Assembly (NCBI GenBank): GCA_023389275.1
Contig: JAEWEN010000017.1
Location: 1 to 60,101 of the forward strand
Source: Bacillota bacterium
GTDB lineage: Bacteria; Bacillota; Clostridia; Clostridiales; Caloramatoraceae
Direction of reading: 5' to 3'
DNA length: 60,101 bases
Shown piece by piece: positions 59,965-60,101 of this stretch. Made by a program: the position numbers and the translations under genes. Under the pieces are notes generated by a model that searched no databases, was not told the origin of the DNA, and worked only from the letters and a program-made list of their open reading frames with translations. Within the stretch, counting starts at the first letter, position 1. Each line of letters starts with the position of its first letter.

Positions 59965-60101
59965 AAACTAATCCCTGCTACTCAAAATATGGTCAAATAT
60001 ATCCATATTGAGATTATTACTGCTTCAATGTATCTGTCCTCGTTCTGTAGAACTACTAACATTTGATATAATACTCCACAGTCGTAAATTCCCGAAATAG
60101 C

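Noticed and set aside
1..60101. Prophage, IS element, integrase or attachment site
   Set aside because: I saw no transposase, integrase, phage structural gene or tRNA-flanking direct repeats in the window.

Overview
The window is a single 60 kb stretch of very AT-rich, gene-dense chromosome from a low-GC, strictly anaerobic, probably spore-forming Firmicute of the class Clostridia. Pointers are rubrerythrin, water-forming NADH oxidase, class II fructose-bisphosphate aldolase, a two-subunit [4Fe-4S] L-serine dehydratase, the PPDK regulatory protein, UvsE, T-box leaders, frequent TTG/GTG starts behind AGGTGA-type ribosome binding sites, and intrinsic terminators between most convergent genes. 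The gene mix resembles Peptostreptococcaceae/Clostridium relatives, but I cannot fix the genus. I see no rRNA, IS element, prophage, integrase or CRISPR array.

Layout: 1-250 has two tRNA genes (Glu, Ser) on the minus strand with a consensus promoter. 300-3490 has a TPP riboswitch with thiT, an aminotransferase and uvsE. 3490-7200 is a minus-strand run: queG, plsC, nth, vanW. 7260-9060 is a cysteine T-box with cysK-cysE. 9200-16300 has a YgiQ radical SAM protein, a DedA protein, NADH oxidase, a lipid kinase and psd-pssA for phosphatidylethanolamine. 16300-24500 has rubrerythrin, a CaCA antiporter, sdaAA/AB, YitT, the tldD-pmbA protease pair and a cobalamin adenosyltransferase. 24500-33300 has a TGS-like/uridine-kinase fusion, an orphan SUKH-TPR protein, a DUF421-DUF4363 pair, fba, a nucleoid-associated protein, a DUF5685/DnaJ/membrane-protein trio and a CYTH protein. 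33360-35400 has a ketopantoate reductase-like gene of slightly different base usage and an AEC carrier.

35460-43600 is the most coherent block, an assimilatory sulfate-reduction operon on the minus strand: cysC, aprA, aprB, ssuA, ssuB, ssuC, cysD, cysN. It starts from a near-perfect sigma-A promoter whose -10 lies inside one of two 28-bp direct repeats (candidate operators). A SAM-I riboswitch with an intrinsic terminator follows. The ABC transporter presumably imports a sulfur oxyanion, CysDN makes APS, and AprBA reduces APS to sulfite. No sulfite reductase is in the window. CysN carries a C-terminal APS-kinase-like domain whose nucleotide-binding motif is broken, while an intact CysC is encoded separately. 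Cysteine synthesis (cysK-cysE) at 7.3-9.0 kb is under a T-box with a TGC specifier, and its leader shares a 12-mer with the operator repeats. The two loci therefore look like one sulfur regulon.

43690-60101 holds an HMA-fold protein without its metal-binding cysteines, a phosphoesterase, a FliK-like protein with internal repeats next to a stand-alone FlhB C-terminal-like protein (YlqG/YlqH type), DUF2225 and RMD1 proteins, CoA-disulfide reductase-rhodanese, a methyltransferase, a Dabb protein, PadR with a DUF1048-like membrane partner, a Usp protein, an AlbA_2 protein, glycyl-tRNA synthetase with its T-box, an IscA-like protein, the PPDK regulator and an EamA permease.

Start sites were reassigned where a Shine-Dalgarno sequence clearly favoured an internal ATG, GTG or TTG. 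All functional calls come from reading motifs by eye; no database search was run.
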